A DNA stretch of 14,506 nucleotides. Origin: Bremia lactucae. Taxonomy: Eukaryota; Oomycota; Peronosporomycetes; Peronosporales; Peronosporaceae. This document shows, in pieces, positions 7,980 through 14,506 of this stretch. Made by a program: the position numbers and the translations under genes. The stretch is from contig NC_090624.1 of NCBI RefSeq assembly GCF_004359215.1, forward strand, positions 2,986,811-3,001,316. The letters run 5' to 3'. The notes beneath the pieces were generated by a model. The model was not told where the DNA came from, made no database searches, and saw only the letters and a program-made list of their open reading frames with translations. Every line of letters starts with the position of its first letter. Position 1 is the stretch's first letter.

Positions 7980-8830
7980 ACGAAATCGACCTAATTTAGG
8001 TTCTTAATACTGTGATATGAAGCATTGGCCATTCCCTCGTGAGCAAGACATAGTGATCAACAAATTATTTGCCGAACGCTTAGCAACGGGCCATGTGAGG
8101 ATATCAACTTCCTCACATAGCTCTCTGACCTTTTATGTGCGTAAAGCCACAGGAGGATGGCGGATAGTGCATGCACTCAATAAACTGAACGCTGCGACTA
8201 TACCGGCTCAAAACGGCGATACCACAAATAGACGTAATCAATGATGTTATGTTAAAAAGAACTATGTTTCGTCAAGGGATCTGAGGGATGAATTCTATCA
8301 GATCCTTATGCGTGAACAAGATATTCCGCTCACAGCAGTAAACGCCCCCCAGCGGAATGCTATGGGAGCGGCTAGTCATGCTACAAGGACTTAGTAATGC
8401 CCCTGCGACATTTAACGGATGTGTAACCAATCTGTTGAGATCGGTGCGAGATTTTGCACTGAGCTATTTTAATGACGTCTTCGCTCATAGCAGAGCCATG
8501 AACGGAAAGTCGGAGTTGAAGTACATCGAACCCAAGTCTGAAAGGTTCTTACACTTATGCGTACGACCAAGTCGTATGCAAATGTCAAGAAGTCTATATT
8601 CGCTGCAAGCGAGATACCACTTCTTGGGTGCATCGTGGGTACGCCCGATCCAGAAACAACGAAGGCGATCACCGATTGGCCTGTACCAGTTGATGCAAAG
8701 AAACTTAGAAAAGTCCTCGGTTTAGAGGCGTACCTGCACAAGTACTCACGCAATTACGCCGAAATGACTGTACCCCTCTTTCTTCTTTGTTGAAAAAAGT
8801 GTAAGTGGTGGGAACGCTGATTGTCAGCGT
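7980..8830 (+). pseudogene. Reverse transcriptase of element 2
   Basis: Motifs in order: KHWPFPREQDIVINKLFAER, FYVRKATGGWRIVHALNKLN, domain A in a shifted frame as SSRDLRDEFYQILMREQDIP, LQGLSNAPATFNGCVTNLL and YFNDVFAHS, where Asn replaces the first catalytic Asp of YFDD. Then FAASEIPLLGCIVG, DWPVPVDAKKLRKVLG and HKYSRNYAEMTVPL. A frameshift near 8350 separates the finger and palm parts. A new 10-bp hairpin at 8558-8580 replaces the one found here in the other two copies. Catalysis would fail on both frame and active site. Confidence 0.88.
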
Positions 8831-8869
8831 CCCTTCAAGAGCATCAATAAATGCTCGATGCAATTGCCA

Positions 8870-9340
8870 ATCCTGGCGATTGCTGACCAAGATCGACCTT
8901 TTCATGTGGTCTGTGACGCCAGCGACGATTTGCATTCGGCTGTGAGTTAATGCGATATGACACAGACGGCGCGGAGCGCGTCGTCTGTTATCGGTCACGT
9001 CAGCTTCAACCAGCTGAACGCAACTATCCTTTGCATCACAAAGAACTCCTTGCCATGAAGTACGCCCTGTCTAAGTTTAGGGTCTATCTCTTGGAGATAG
9101 ACCGTTCATCGTATAAACGGACCATGCATCTTTACGCACGGCCGTAATCAGCTTACACCTATCGCAAAGATTGGTGAGATGGTTGTCTTTCGTCACGAAG
9201 TATAACTTCTCCGTGGGGTATAAACCAGGACGAACTAATGTCGTCGCTGATGCCCTTCCGCGCCTGGCCGATTTTGGGCCGGCTAGGCAATCAAAAGTGA
9301 GCATAAGGTCACTGTTTCAAGAATACATGTGTTCTGTCGT
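8870..9340 (+). pseudogene. RNase H domain of element 2
   Basis: RPFHVVCDASDDLH near 8900 holds the first catalytic Asp. DGAERVVCYRSRQLQPAERN and KELLAMKYALSKFRVYLL follow, with the catalytic Glu in KELL. A base is missing in the hairpin 9081-9103, which shifts the frame. FIV, a TAA in place of the Tyr codon, and TDHASLRTAV continue with the last Asp. The tail reads YNFSVGYKPGRTNVVADALP, a Ty3-type hallmark, ending near 9300. Confidence 0.87.
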
Positions 9341-9519
9341 CAACATTACTCGACAACGTTAGAAGAGCTAAATAAGAAGATAAGGCTCTTCAAGGATTGA
9401 TGGATTACCTTTGAAACCCATCCAAACAAACTTTAAAAGGATTGTCGAAATTGAATAGATCTTCAACAGATCGATACACAACCCGCAATAATTAAAAAAA
9501 AAGTTACTGTAATACACAG
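9341..9519 (+). pseudogene. RNase H to integrase linker of element 2, decayed
   Basis: No clean frame remains. RSSTDRYTTRN-like sequence near 9455-9490 shows it continues Pol toward the integrase. An A-rich run sits at 9493-9502. Confidence 0.4.
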
Positions 9520-10130
9520 CCATTGCTGGCGGCACACCTCATGTTGTCATCCCCACCCATAATAATAAGCGTTTAAGTATCATATGAGTGCCACGATGCA
9601 CCAATAAGTGGTCATCGTGGACGTGAGAAGAACTATCTCACGATAAGTCGCGACTGTCTGTTCCCCGGAAGAATATTGGCAGTGTATATCCATGGACTTC
9701 GTCTTCGGATCTCCCGACGACAAACACTAAAACAATGCTATTCTGGCTTTTATTGATCGTTTGAGCAATACAGTTCAACTTGCTGCAGTACCGGATTCGA
9801 TCACAGCCAAAGACTGTGCTAATGTCTTTGTTGACACGATATTTCAACTCCATGGGTTACCTTGCGAACTGGTCTCAGATCGAAATCCTAGATTTCCGGC
9901 GGAGTTTTTGCAAACTGTGTTCAAATCTCTTGGAACAGAGTTGAAAATTTCAACTTTTGATCATCCTAAACAGATGGTCAGACGGAGCGGCATAGGCGTA
10001 TCCCGAAGAGATACTTCGCGGATACATCAGCCCTTTCAATAGTTGGAGCAAGTTCTTGCCGATGGTTGAGTATGCCATCAACAATTGAGTGTATGCTTCT
10101 ACAAAGCACACACTATTTTTCGTGAATGGC
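9520..10130 (+). pseudogene. Integrase zinc and DDE core of element 2, CC half of zinc site deleted
   Basis: AIAGGTPHVVIPTH leads to the first zinc half, CHDAPISGHRGREKNYLTIS (9587-9646). SRDCLFPEEYWQCISMDFVF follows at once, so the stretch with the two zinc cysteines, seen in element 1 as CEACQRVKPS, is gone. The DDE core continues: Asp in SMDFVFG (about 9690), NAILAFIDRLSNTVQLAAVP, TIFQLHGLPCELVSDRNPRF with the second Asp (about 9880), and the Glu in TDGQTER (about 9975) in another frame. FVNGLRHPCT ends the core. Stops and indels prevent translation. Confidence 0.85.
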
Positions 10131-10588
10131 TTACGCCACCCATGTACACTCAGCATCAAAAACAGTATCATTAATAAAAACGATTATACTCCCGACAGTG
10201 AAGAGATTTTCTGTGCGAGCCGGTCGCACAGAAAGCAAAAAATCAAATCGTGCAAGCAGATTATTTTCTGTTGGCTAGAGAAGCAGTGGTAAATTTCGTA
10301 CAGGATTCCATCGCTGATGCGGTGGACCGGCAGAAGCGAAACTTTGACAAAAATGGAGGAGGAAACCTTCTTTCATTTAACGTTGATGACTTAGTCCTAC
10401 TGCCTACGGTAAAGTTTCCAAAGCACGTAGTGAAAAATGTAGGCAGTAATAAATTGCTGCCCGGATATATCGGCCCGTTTCAGGTACAGCATCGTCAAGG
10501 CAATGCATACACGATCGAGCCGCCTCATAGTATGCGTACGCATCCTACATTTTATTTCGGGCGTCTCCGCCCGTACCATCAGTACGAG
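10131..10588 (+). pseudogene. Integrase C-terminal part of element 2, cut at the junction
   Basis: Frame from about 10250: YFLLAREAVVNFVQDSIADA, NLLSFNVDDLVLLP, the GPF module (LLPGYIGPFQVQHRQGNAYT), then MRTHPTFYFGRLRPYHQYE. The same series occurs in element 1. After HQYE (about 10588) the sequence is minus-strand gag, so the chromodomain is missing. An 11-bp perfect hairpin (10208-10234) sits in the variable linker just before it. Confidence 0.85.
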
Positions 10589-11108
10589 GATTCGGCACGT
10601 AGCGGCTCAAATGTTCGTTTGAGCAAAGTCTTAAAGACCTCATACGACCCAAAGAATATTGGGTCGTGAAGTTTGAGCCTTAAGGCCCAAGATTTGGCTC
10701 GTCTGGCTTAGTTGGACATTCCAGATTTCACTTTCGTTGCATCAGCACTGATACGGCGAGCTTCTATGGCGTCGTCTATTTCGACGAATCATCTTAAAGG
10801 GGAGTCGCCTTCGACTGACTTAAACTTAGAGATCTCGATCTTTAAGGTTTCGGGTTGATGCGGAAGCGTAGGCTCATTAAAAGCGTTCGAATGCTGCTGT
10901 CTCAACAGTTTCAAATGATGGGCACACTGTTCTTTGAACACCTCCGCGTGTTGAGAGCCTCGCTGGTGAAGCAAGGCTACATGGCTACTTTTTTTCAGGC
11001 TCCGTCGAGTTCATGTTCTATGAATTCGGCTATGGCCGAGTGTCGTTCATGTGTGTTCAGAGCGAACAGCATGGCGCAACCGGCTGGCCCGCCTACGACC
11101 GAACTCGT
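10588..11108 (-). pseudogene. Gag N-terminal half, inverted relative to element 2
   Basis: Read leftward from 11108: HSAIAEFIEHELDGA, GSQHAEVFKEQ, LKIEISKF, GDSPLR, FVEIDDAIEARR, AKSWALRLKLHDPIFFGSYE, LLKRTFEPLRAES. This parallels the gag of element 3 (HSAIAKFIQHELDDM, DSLKIEISKYRGDSLLRWFV, ELDDAIRARQ). The start codon seen in element 3 (ATGAGTTCG) reads ACGAGTTCG here at 11108-11106. Stops and frameshifts follow. It breaks off after RAE, where the integrase of element 2 begins on the other strand. Gag would form the particle shell. Confidence 0.82.
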
Positions 11109-11237
11109 GCGTTCGATCGCTCTCCATTCAAGGTCACTTAAAGGAGTGAACCTATCTCGCGTTGCGGGGATAGCTTTCTTAAGGGGGAGGCTGAAGGCTC
11201 CCTCCTTCTTATGAACGTGCTTATGCCGTTGAACGGA

Positions 11238-11253
11238 CTACGAAGTGATACCA
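11238..11253 (-). other. Primer-binding site of the minus-strand gag element
   Basis: On the minus strand, CC then TGGTATCACTTCGTAG follows the LTR end. It differs from the family A site TGGTAGCACTTTGTAG at two positions. It lies about 130 bp before the gag start, as in element 3. Confidence 0.72.
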
Positions 11254-11255
11254 GG

Positions 11256-11400
11256 TGAAACGGGGCACCCTTTGCTAGTACTAATAACACTACCAGTTCT
11301 ACTACGCTGCTTATAGTGAGAGCGGAGCGCCTCGTCTACGACGTATAGAGGAAGGTTCTAAGTAGCTAAAAGGTCTTAGCTACTAAAGATATATTCTAAG
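11256..11400 (-). repeat. LTR C (diverged family A relative), 3' end of a 5' LTR
   Basis: The segment begins TGAAACGGGGCAC on the + strand, so on the minus strand it ends in GTGCCCCGTTTCA, next to the primer-binding site. The first 60 bp or so align loosely with the family A LTR (TGTAACGGGGCAC, AGTACT/TGTACT, CTGC..TCAGTG). The outer end cannot be fixed; similarity fades by about 11400. Confidence 0.6.
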
Positions 11401-11689
11401 GCTTAAGAATAGGAAAAAATTAAAGTTGTAATAATATAATAGAATCCTACGTAACGACTTTCTATCCAATACTGTCTTTATTGTATTAGAAACAAATTAT
11501 GTACGGCGTCTACTTGCGCACCGCACCATTGTGTCTTGTGACGATTGGCGGGGTTAATTAAAACTAAAATTAACCGATTAATACAACCGATGTCTTACTG
11601 CGTCCAAATTACCAATTTGGTAATAATAAAACTATCAAGTCAAATTATTAATAAAGATTATAATTTTGTACTTCTTTACTAGTTTTATC
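11400..11689. other. AT-rich stretch without a gene, probably LTR sequence
   Basis: I see no protein-like frame. The stretch is AT-rich with small palindromes such as CCAAATTACCAATTTGG (11606-11622). It may be the outer part of LTR C, the 5' half of the second family B LTR, or both. Confidence 0.5.
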
Positions 11690-11976
11690 TAAAGAAATGA
11701 CGTTTTTGATTGGTAAAAATAGGTACTTATATTTAATGCGATTATATATAAATTAGTCTAAGAACAACTTTTTACTTAGTAAGTGCGCATGAGGAGCCGA
11801 ATTACCGCTCCCGTGACGACGCTTTAGTAAAGTACTTAGTGCGTTAGGTGAGGTCGCCAAGGCGCTCACCGAAACTACCTCACTGCACGCAAGAGAAGCC
11901 GGTCTAACCGCATCCTCGCTATGTTAGGGTGTGTGCCTAAGTAAAGCGTGGCCGCATTAAGACGTGCCCGCCTACA
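11690..11976 (+). repeat. LTR, family B, right copy (3' half)
   Basis: It matches 245-532 from about ATCTAAAGAAATGACG to the terminal GACGTGCCCGCCTACA, with the TATAAAT box and Inr-like TTAGTCT in the same place. The half to its left does not match the left copy. It ends in CA and is followed directly by family A LTR sequence. Confidence 0.8.
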
Positions 11977-12034
11977 GAGGCAGTGCGAAGTGGACTTGTA
12001 CTGAAGCAGAACAAGTCGGCATTGCCCCGTTACA
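11977..12034 (+). repeat. Terminal fragment of a family A LTR
   Basis: GAGGCAGTGCGAAGTGG through CCCCGTTACA equals the last 58 bp of the family A LTR, including its end hairpin (11993-12017, one mismatch). No primer-binding motif follows, so it is the end of a 3' LTR or a solo LTR, interrupted by the family B LTR. Confidence 0.85.
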
Positions 12035-12322
12035 TTGTTGGTCTCGTGAAAGTCGATAATTCAAAATCTATCGAGCATATAATAATCGGTATACAGTGCA
12101 TGACACTAAAAAACAGAAACTTAAGTGGGAATCGCTAAGGCGTGGCCTGAGTACAAATAACACAGTAAAGAAGCCTTTAAGAACAAAGAGTATTCCCTCC
12201 ACAAGTCTCGGATTTTTATAATCTCAACATTTCATGAAGCAGTAGCATCGCGAAAGTCCTCTAAATTTTGGCATTTTGCCTAGTATGTAAAGATGAACGA
12301 CTCGTAGTATGTAAAGATGCAC
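12035..12322. other. Flanking sequence without a gene, with a 15-bp repeat
   Basis: No frame or family is recognised in these 288 bp. The 15-mer TAGTATGTAAAGATG occurs at 12281 and again at 12305, just before the LTR insertion point. The last five bases (TGCAC) are a candidate half of the target duplication of element 3. Confidence 0.5.
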
Positions 12323-12760
12323 TGTAACGGGGTGTATTGCTACATGAAATTAAGACTTAAAGGTTGTTAATTATTATATTATCGAAAAGGTAGATAATAT
12401 TTGAGGAATATTACTTTGTATGGCAATATTCTAAAAGCTTATTCGTTGGTAGATATAGACCATTATATTTACTTCTCCGCGGTCCAGTCAGCGCTGGACG
12501 CGCGCAAAGAGAAAGACAGATAAGACTTAATTACATGTGTTGTATTAGCTTATAATTAAGTTAATATTAAGTTGATACACAAGAAAAACTTAAATTTTTT
12601 AGTACAGTTATTAGTTAACACTCTTTAACGCAAGTATATTAAAGAGAATTTTCCTCTGCACGTACTAGTGTACGTGAAATGACGTGAAGCACCACTCGCA
12701 CTAAGGCAGTGCGAAGTGGACTTGTACTGAAGCAGTACAAGTCGGCAGTGCCCCGTTACA
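12323..12760 (+). repeat. LTR, family A, 5' LTR of element 3
   Basis: It has ends TGTAACGGGG and CCCCGTTACA and is 438 bp long, the same as 785-1222. A perfect 10-bp hairpin with a 5-base loop (12719-12743) lies 17 bp before the end. The primer-binding site follows two bases later. Confidence 0.93.
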
Positions 12761-12762
12761 CC

Positions 12763-12778
12763 TGGTAGCACTTTGTAG
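12763..12778 (+). other. Primer-binding site of element 3
   Basis: TGGTAGCACTTTGTAG after a CC spacer is identical to the site at 6316-6331. Confidence 0.75.
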
Positions 12779-12902
12779 TCCGTCCAAGGACCACATTTCC
12801 ATCATCTAACATGGACATATTAGATAATAATGGAAATACGCATCACGTTTCCCGTGATAGCTTCTGCTTCTAAGTGACATAATAAGGAGTGCGGCCGAAC
12901 GA

Positions 12903-13350
12903 ATGAGTTCGACCGTAGGGAGCGATGCCATCTTGGCAATGCAATCCGGTTTGGACAGAGATCCCCTTCATTCAGCCATCGCCAAGTTTATACAACATGA
13001 ACTTGACGACATGAAGGAAAAGGTAGCCTTGTTTAATCAGCAAGGCTCTCAACAGGTAGACCTATTGAGGTTACAAAAGGTACAGACTCCTGTACCTGGG
13101 ATGACGCACACGCTTCGTCCGGATTCCTTAAAGATTGAGATCTCTAAGTATAGGGGAGACTCCCTCTTGAGATGGTTTGTCGAGTTGGACGATGCCATAA
13201 GGGCACGTCAAATCGTCGACGAGCAAATGCAAGTCGAATTCGCTCAATCAAGTTTGGCAGGTCGTGCATAACCTTGGGCATTGGGCCTTTAGTTTCGCGA
13301 CCCATATGTCTTGGGTCGCTACAGGCTTTTAAAGCCCGGCTCAAACAGAT
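12903..13350 (+). pseudogene. Gag N-terminal half of element 3
   Basis: The ATG at 12903 opens MSSTVGSDAILAMQSGLDRD, then HSAIAKFIQHELDDMKEKVA (helical, likely coiled coil), LKIEISKYRGDSLLRWFVEL and QSSLAGRA. A TAA with a small indel ends the frame at 13271. The next frame continues the family sequence with TWALGL, DPYVF and SLQAFKARLKQ up to 13350, where the inverted segment begins. The start is the first ATG after the primer-binding site and matches the mutated start of the minus-strand copy. This is the best-preserved gag in the window. Gag builds the particle and packages element RNA. Confidence 0.85.
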
Positions 13351-13568
13351 CTTGAGATTTGCATACAACTTATGCTTTCGCATAAGTGTAAGAACCTGAC
13401 GAACGTGAGTTTTATGAACTTCCACGTCCGTCTTTCCGTCCATAGCTCGGCTATGGACGAATACATCCTCGAAATAACTCGGTGCGAATTCTCGCACCGG
13501 TCTAAACAGATTCGTTACGCATCTGTTGAAAGTTGCAGGGGCGCTACTAAGCCCCTGAAGCGTCACTA
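13351..13568 (-). pseudogene. RT palm fragment inside the inverted segment
   Basis: The minus strand reads TLQGLSSAPATFNRCVTNLF, FAPSYFEDVFVHSRAMDGKT and VLTLMRKHKLYANLKIC. YFED replaces the catalytic YFDD. The fragment starts in mid-domain at 13568, where protease-tail sequence is joined to it, and ends at the left inversion breakpoint. Its missing continuation, FAASEIPLLGC, starts on the + strand at 14217. Confidence 0.88.
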
Positions 13569-13790
13569 CTTCGGCGCTGTCTGTGCATTAGCACAGCCGC
13601 CGGCAGCTGACCTCACAGTGCGATTAGTAATCACACTGTGATCTTGTCCAGTTGTATCAACGACCGTACCACAATTGAGGCCATCGCACTCACTCTTAGT
13701 ACCGCAGCCGTTGCCCTTTTTGGCATTCGGTCCATAATTACGTTCTGTACCGCTCGGTTCTGGGCGTGGGGCACCGCACTCATGAGCTTA
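13569..13790 (-). pseudogene. Protease-tail fragment with protease core deleted
   Basis: Reading leftward from the zinc knuckle: RNYGPNAKKGNGCGTKSECD, GLNCGTVVDTTGQDHSVITN and CANAQTAPK. ECDGLxCGxVV is the segment that follows the protease core in element 2 (about 7100). Here it comes right after the zinc-knuckle tail, so the core with DCGAS and ILGLPWL is deleted. At 13568 it joins RT without the RT N-terminal part. Confidence 0.7.
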
Positions 13791-14215
13791 GTGTCCAAAC
13801 CTTTGACAGCGATTGCATTTCTGCAATCGCTTATTGTTCGAAATGCGAGGGTTCTCGCTTTCGACATATGAGAGGTCCATAGGCTCTGGACCTTTCAGTT
13901 CGTGTCGTCTTGGAGGACGATATGATGACGAACTAGCTTGAGCCTGTCTCAAGCTAAAGTCCTCCTGTTCCGCAACAGATATTGCTTCTTCGAGCGTTTC
14001 CAGTTCCAAGCGAAACAGGTGGGTCTTCACAGGATCATCCGTAAGACCTTGCATGAACACCTTAATCAACGTGTGTTCATGAACTGGGTTATTTGTTATA
14101 CAACTCGCTAAGAGTTGTATGTGCTGGGTATATGCGTGAACATCACGCTTGCCTTGCTTGAGTTTCAGAAGCTCTGATCGAGCTCTGAACTCAGCCCTAG
14201 GTGGTTCAAACGAGG
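13790..14215 (-). pseudogene. Gag C-terminal half with zinc knuckle, in the inverted segment
   Basis: The minus strand begins at the right breakpoint with SFEPPRAEFRARSELLKLKQ, then KRDVHAYTQHIQLLASC, FMQGLTDDPVKTHLFRLELE, EAISVAEQEDFSLRQAQASS, GPEPMDLSY and the CCHC knuckle start KCNRCQRFGH. A TAA replaces the next codon, and AHEC supplies the last Cys two codons on. It is the direct continuation of the gag half that ends at 13350. Hairpins at 13808-13831, 13934-13956, 14052-14081 and 14098-14120 lie within its codons. Confidence 0.88.
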
Positions 14216-14216
14216 T

Positions 14217-14506
14217 ATATTCGCGGCAAGCGAAATACCACTTCTTGGGTGCATCGTCGGTAAATACGGCGTGCGCCCTGATCCCGAAAAGATCAAGGCA
14301 ATCACCGACTGGCCAGTTCCAGTCGATGCCAAGGGACTTAGAAAGTTCCTTGGTTTAGCGGCGTACTTGCACAAGTACTCTCGCAATTATGCAGAGATGA
14401 CAGTTCATCTCTCTCGTCTCTTGAAAAAAGACGAGAAATGGTTATGGAACGCTGATTGTCAGCGTTCGTTTGAAGGTATCAAGCAAAGCTTGATGCAATC
14501 GCCCAT
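14217..14506 (+). pseudogene. RT C-terminal part of element 3, continuing off the edge
   Basis: The + strand reads FAASEIPLLGCIVGKYGV, DPEKIKAITDWPVPVDAKG, LRKFLGLAAYLHKYSRNYAE, MTVHLSRLLKKDEKWLWNAD and CQRSFEGIKQSLMQSPI in one frame without a stop in the 290 bp seen. It is the RT thumb/connection toward RNase H. It is cut at its 5' side by the inversion breakpoint, so it has no start of its own here. Confidence 0.88.

Larger units (their letters stand above)
6020..10588 (+). mobile_element. Element 2: truncated Ty3/gypsy retrotransposon
   Basis: It comprises a 5'-truncated LTR, a primer-binding site, a remnant of gag around its zinc knuckle, protease, linker, RT, RNase H and integrase, all on the + strand. 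It ends inside the integrase C-terminal tail. Chromodomain, 3' region and 3' LTR are missing. Both ends are rearrangement junctions rather than LTR ends. It is a second copy of the family seen in element 1, in the opposite orientation. Confidence 0.88.
12323..14506 (+). mobile_element. Element 3: Ty3/gypsy retrotransposon with internal inversion, 5' part
   Basis: It starts with a complete LTR, primer-binding site and gag in + orientation. Bases 13351-14216 are inverted and internally deleted. RT sequence resumes in + orientation at about 14217 and runs off the window. The 3' end is not seen. Confidence 0.88.

Noticed and set aside
12281..12319. CRISPR-like or satellite array
   Set aside because: Only two units and no spacer series; the setting is eukaryotic transposon DNA.
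1..14506. tRNA or rRNA genes
   Set aside because: I saw no cloverleaf with A and B boxes and no rRNA-like sequence; the many hairpins are isolated stems.

Overview
The window holds no intact gene. It is a nested, rearranged mass of decayed Ty3/gypsy-type LTR retrotransposons from a eukaryote. The most likely host is an oomycete of the Phytophthora/downy-mildew group, inferred from the gag and chromovirus-like pol sequences and from one good match to the oomycete Inr/FPR core promoter. I could not run a search, so family names rest on motifs I can read: zinc knuckle, DCGAS and ILGLPWL of the protease, YxDD of the reverse transcriptase, VVCDAS and YTDHAS of RNase H, HHCC and DDE of the integrase, GPF, and a chromodomain.

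Layout. 2-532 is an LTR of family B. 533-784 has no recognisable gene. 785-1222 is a complete 438-bp LTR of family A on the minus strand. It is the 3' LTR of element 1, whose pol runs leftward from 6018 to 2371: protease-RT linker, RT, RNase H, integrase, chromodomain. Between the pol stop and that LTR lies about 1 kb that reads as protein on the opposite (+) strand, preceded by an oomycete-like core promoter. At 6018/6020 element 1 abuts a 5'-truncated family A LTR in + orientation. That LTR leads element 2 (6020 to about 10588), which keeps a scrap of gag, protease, linker, RT, RNase H and integrase.

Element 2 stops inside the integrase tail and meets a minus-strand gag (about 10588-11108), with its primer-binding site and the end of a diverged LTR (C). 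A second, mosaic family B LTR ends at 11976 and is followed by the last 58 bp of a family A LTR. A complete family A LTR (12323-12760) then starts element 3, which runs off the right edge. Its gag opens in the + direction, about 866 bp (13351-14216) are inverted, and RT resumes in the + direction.

What stands out. (1) Short perfect hairpins are far denser than chance in both LTRs and coding parts; in at least one place a copy differs from its relatives by clustered changes that build a new hairpin. (2) A broken antisense ORF, possibly of up to about 560 codons, lies between the 3' LTR and integrase of element 1. (3) Element 3 carries a clean internal inversion, and a second inverted junction uses almost the same gag site. 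All the coding regions are pseudogenes with frameshifts and stops. The segments once formed Gag-Pol polyproteins acting together in virus-like particle assembly, reverse transcription and integration.
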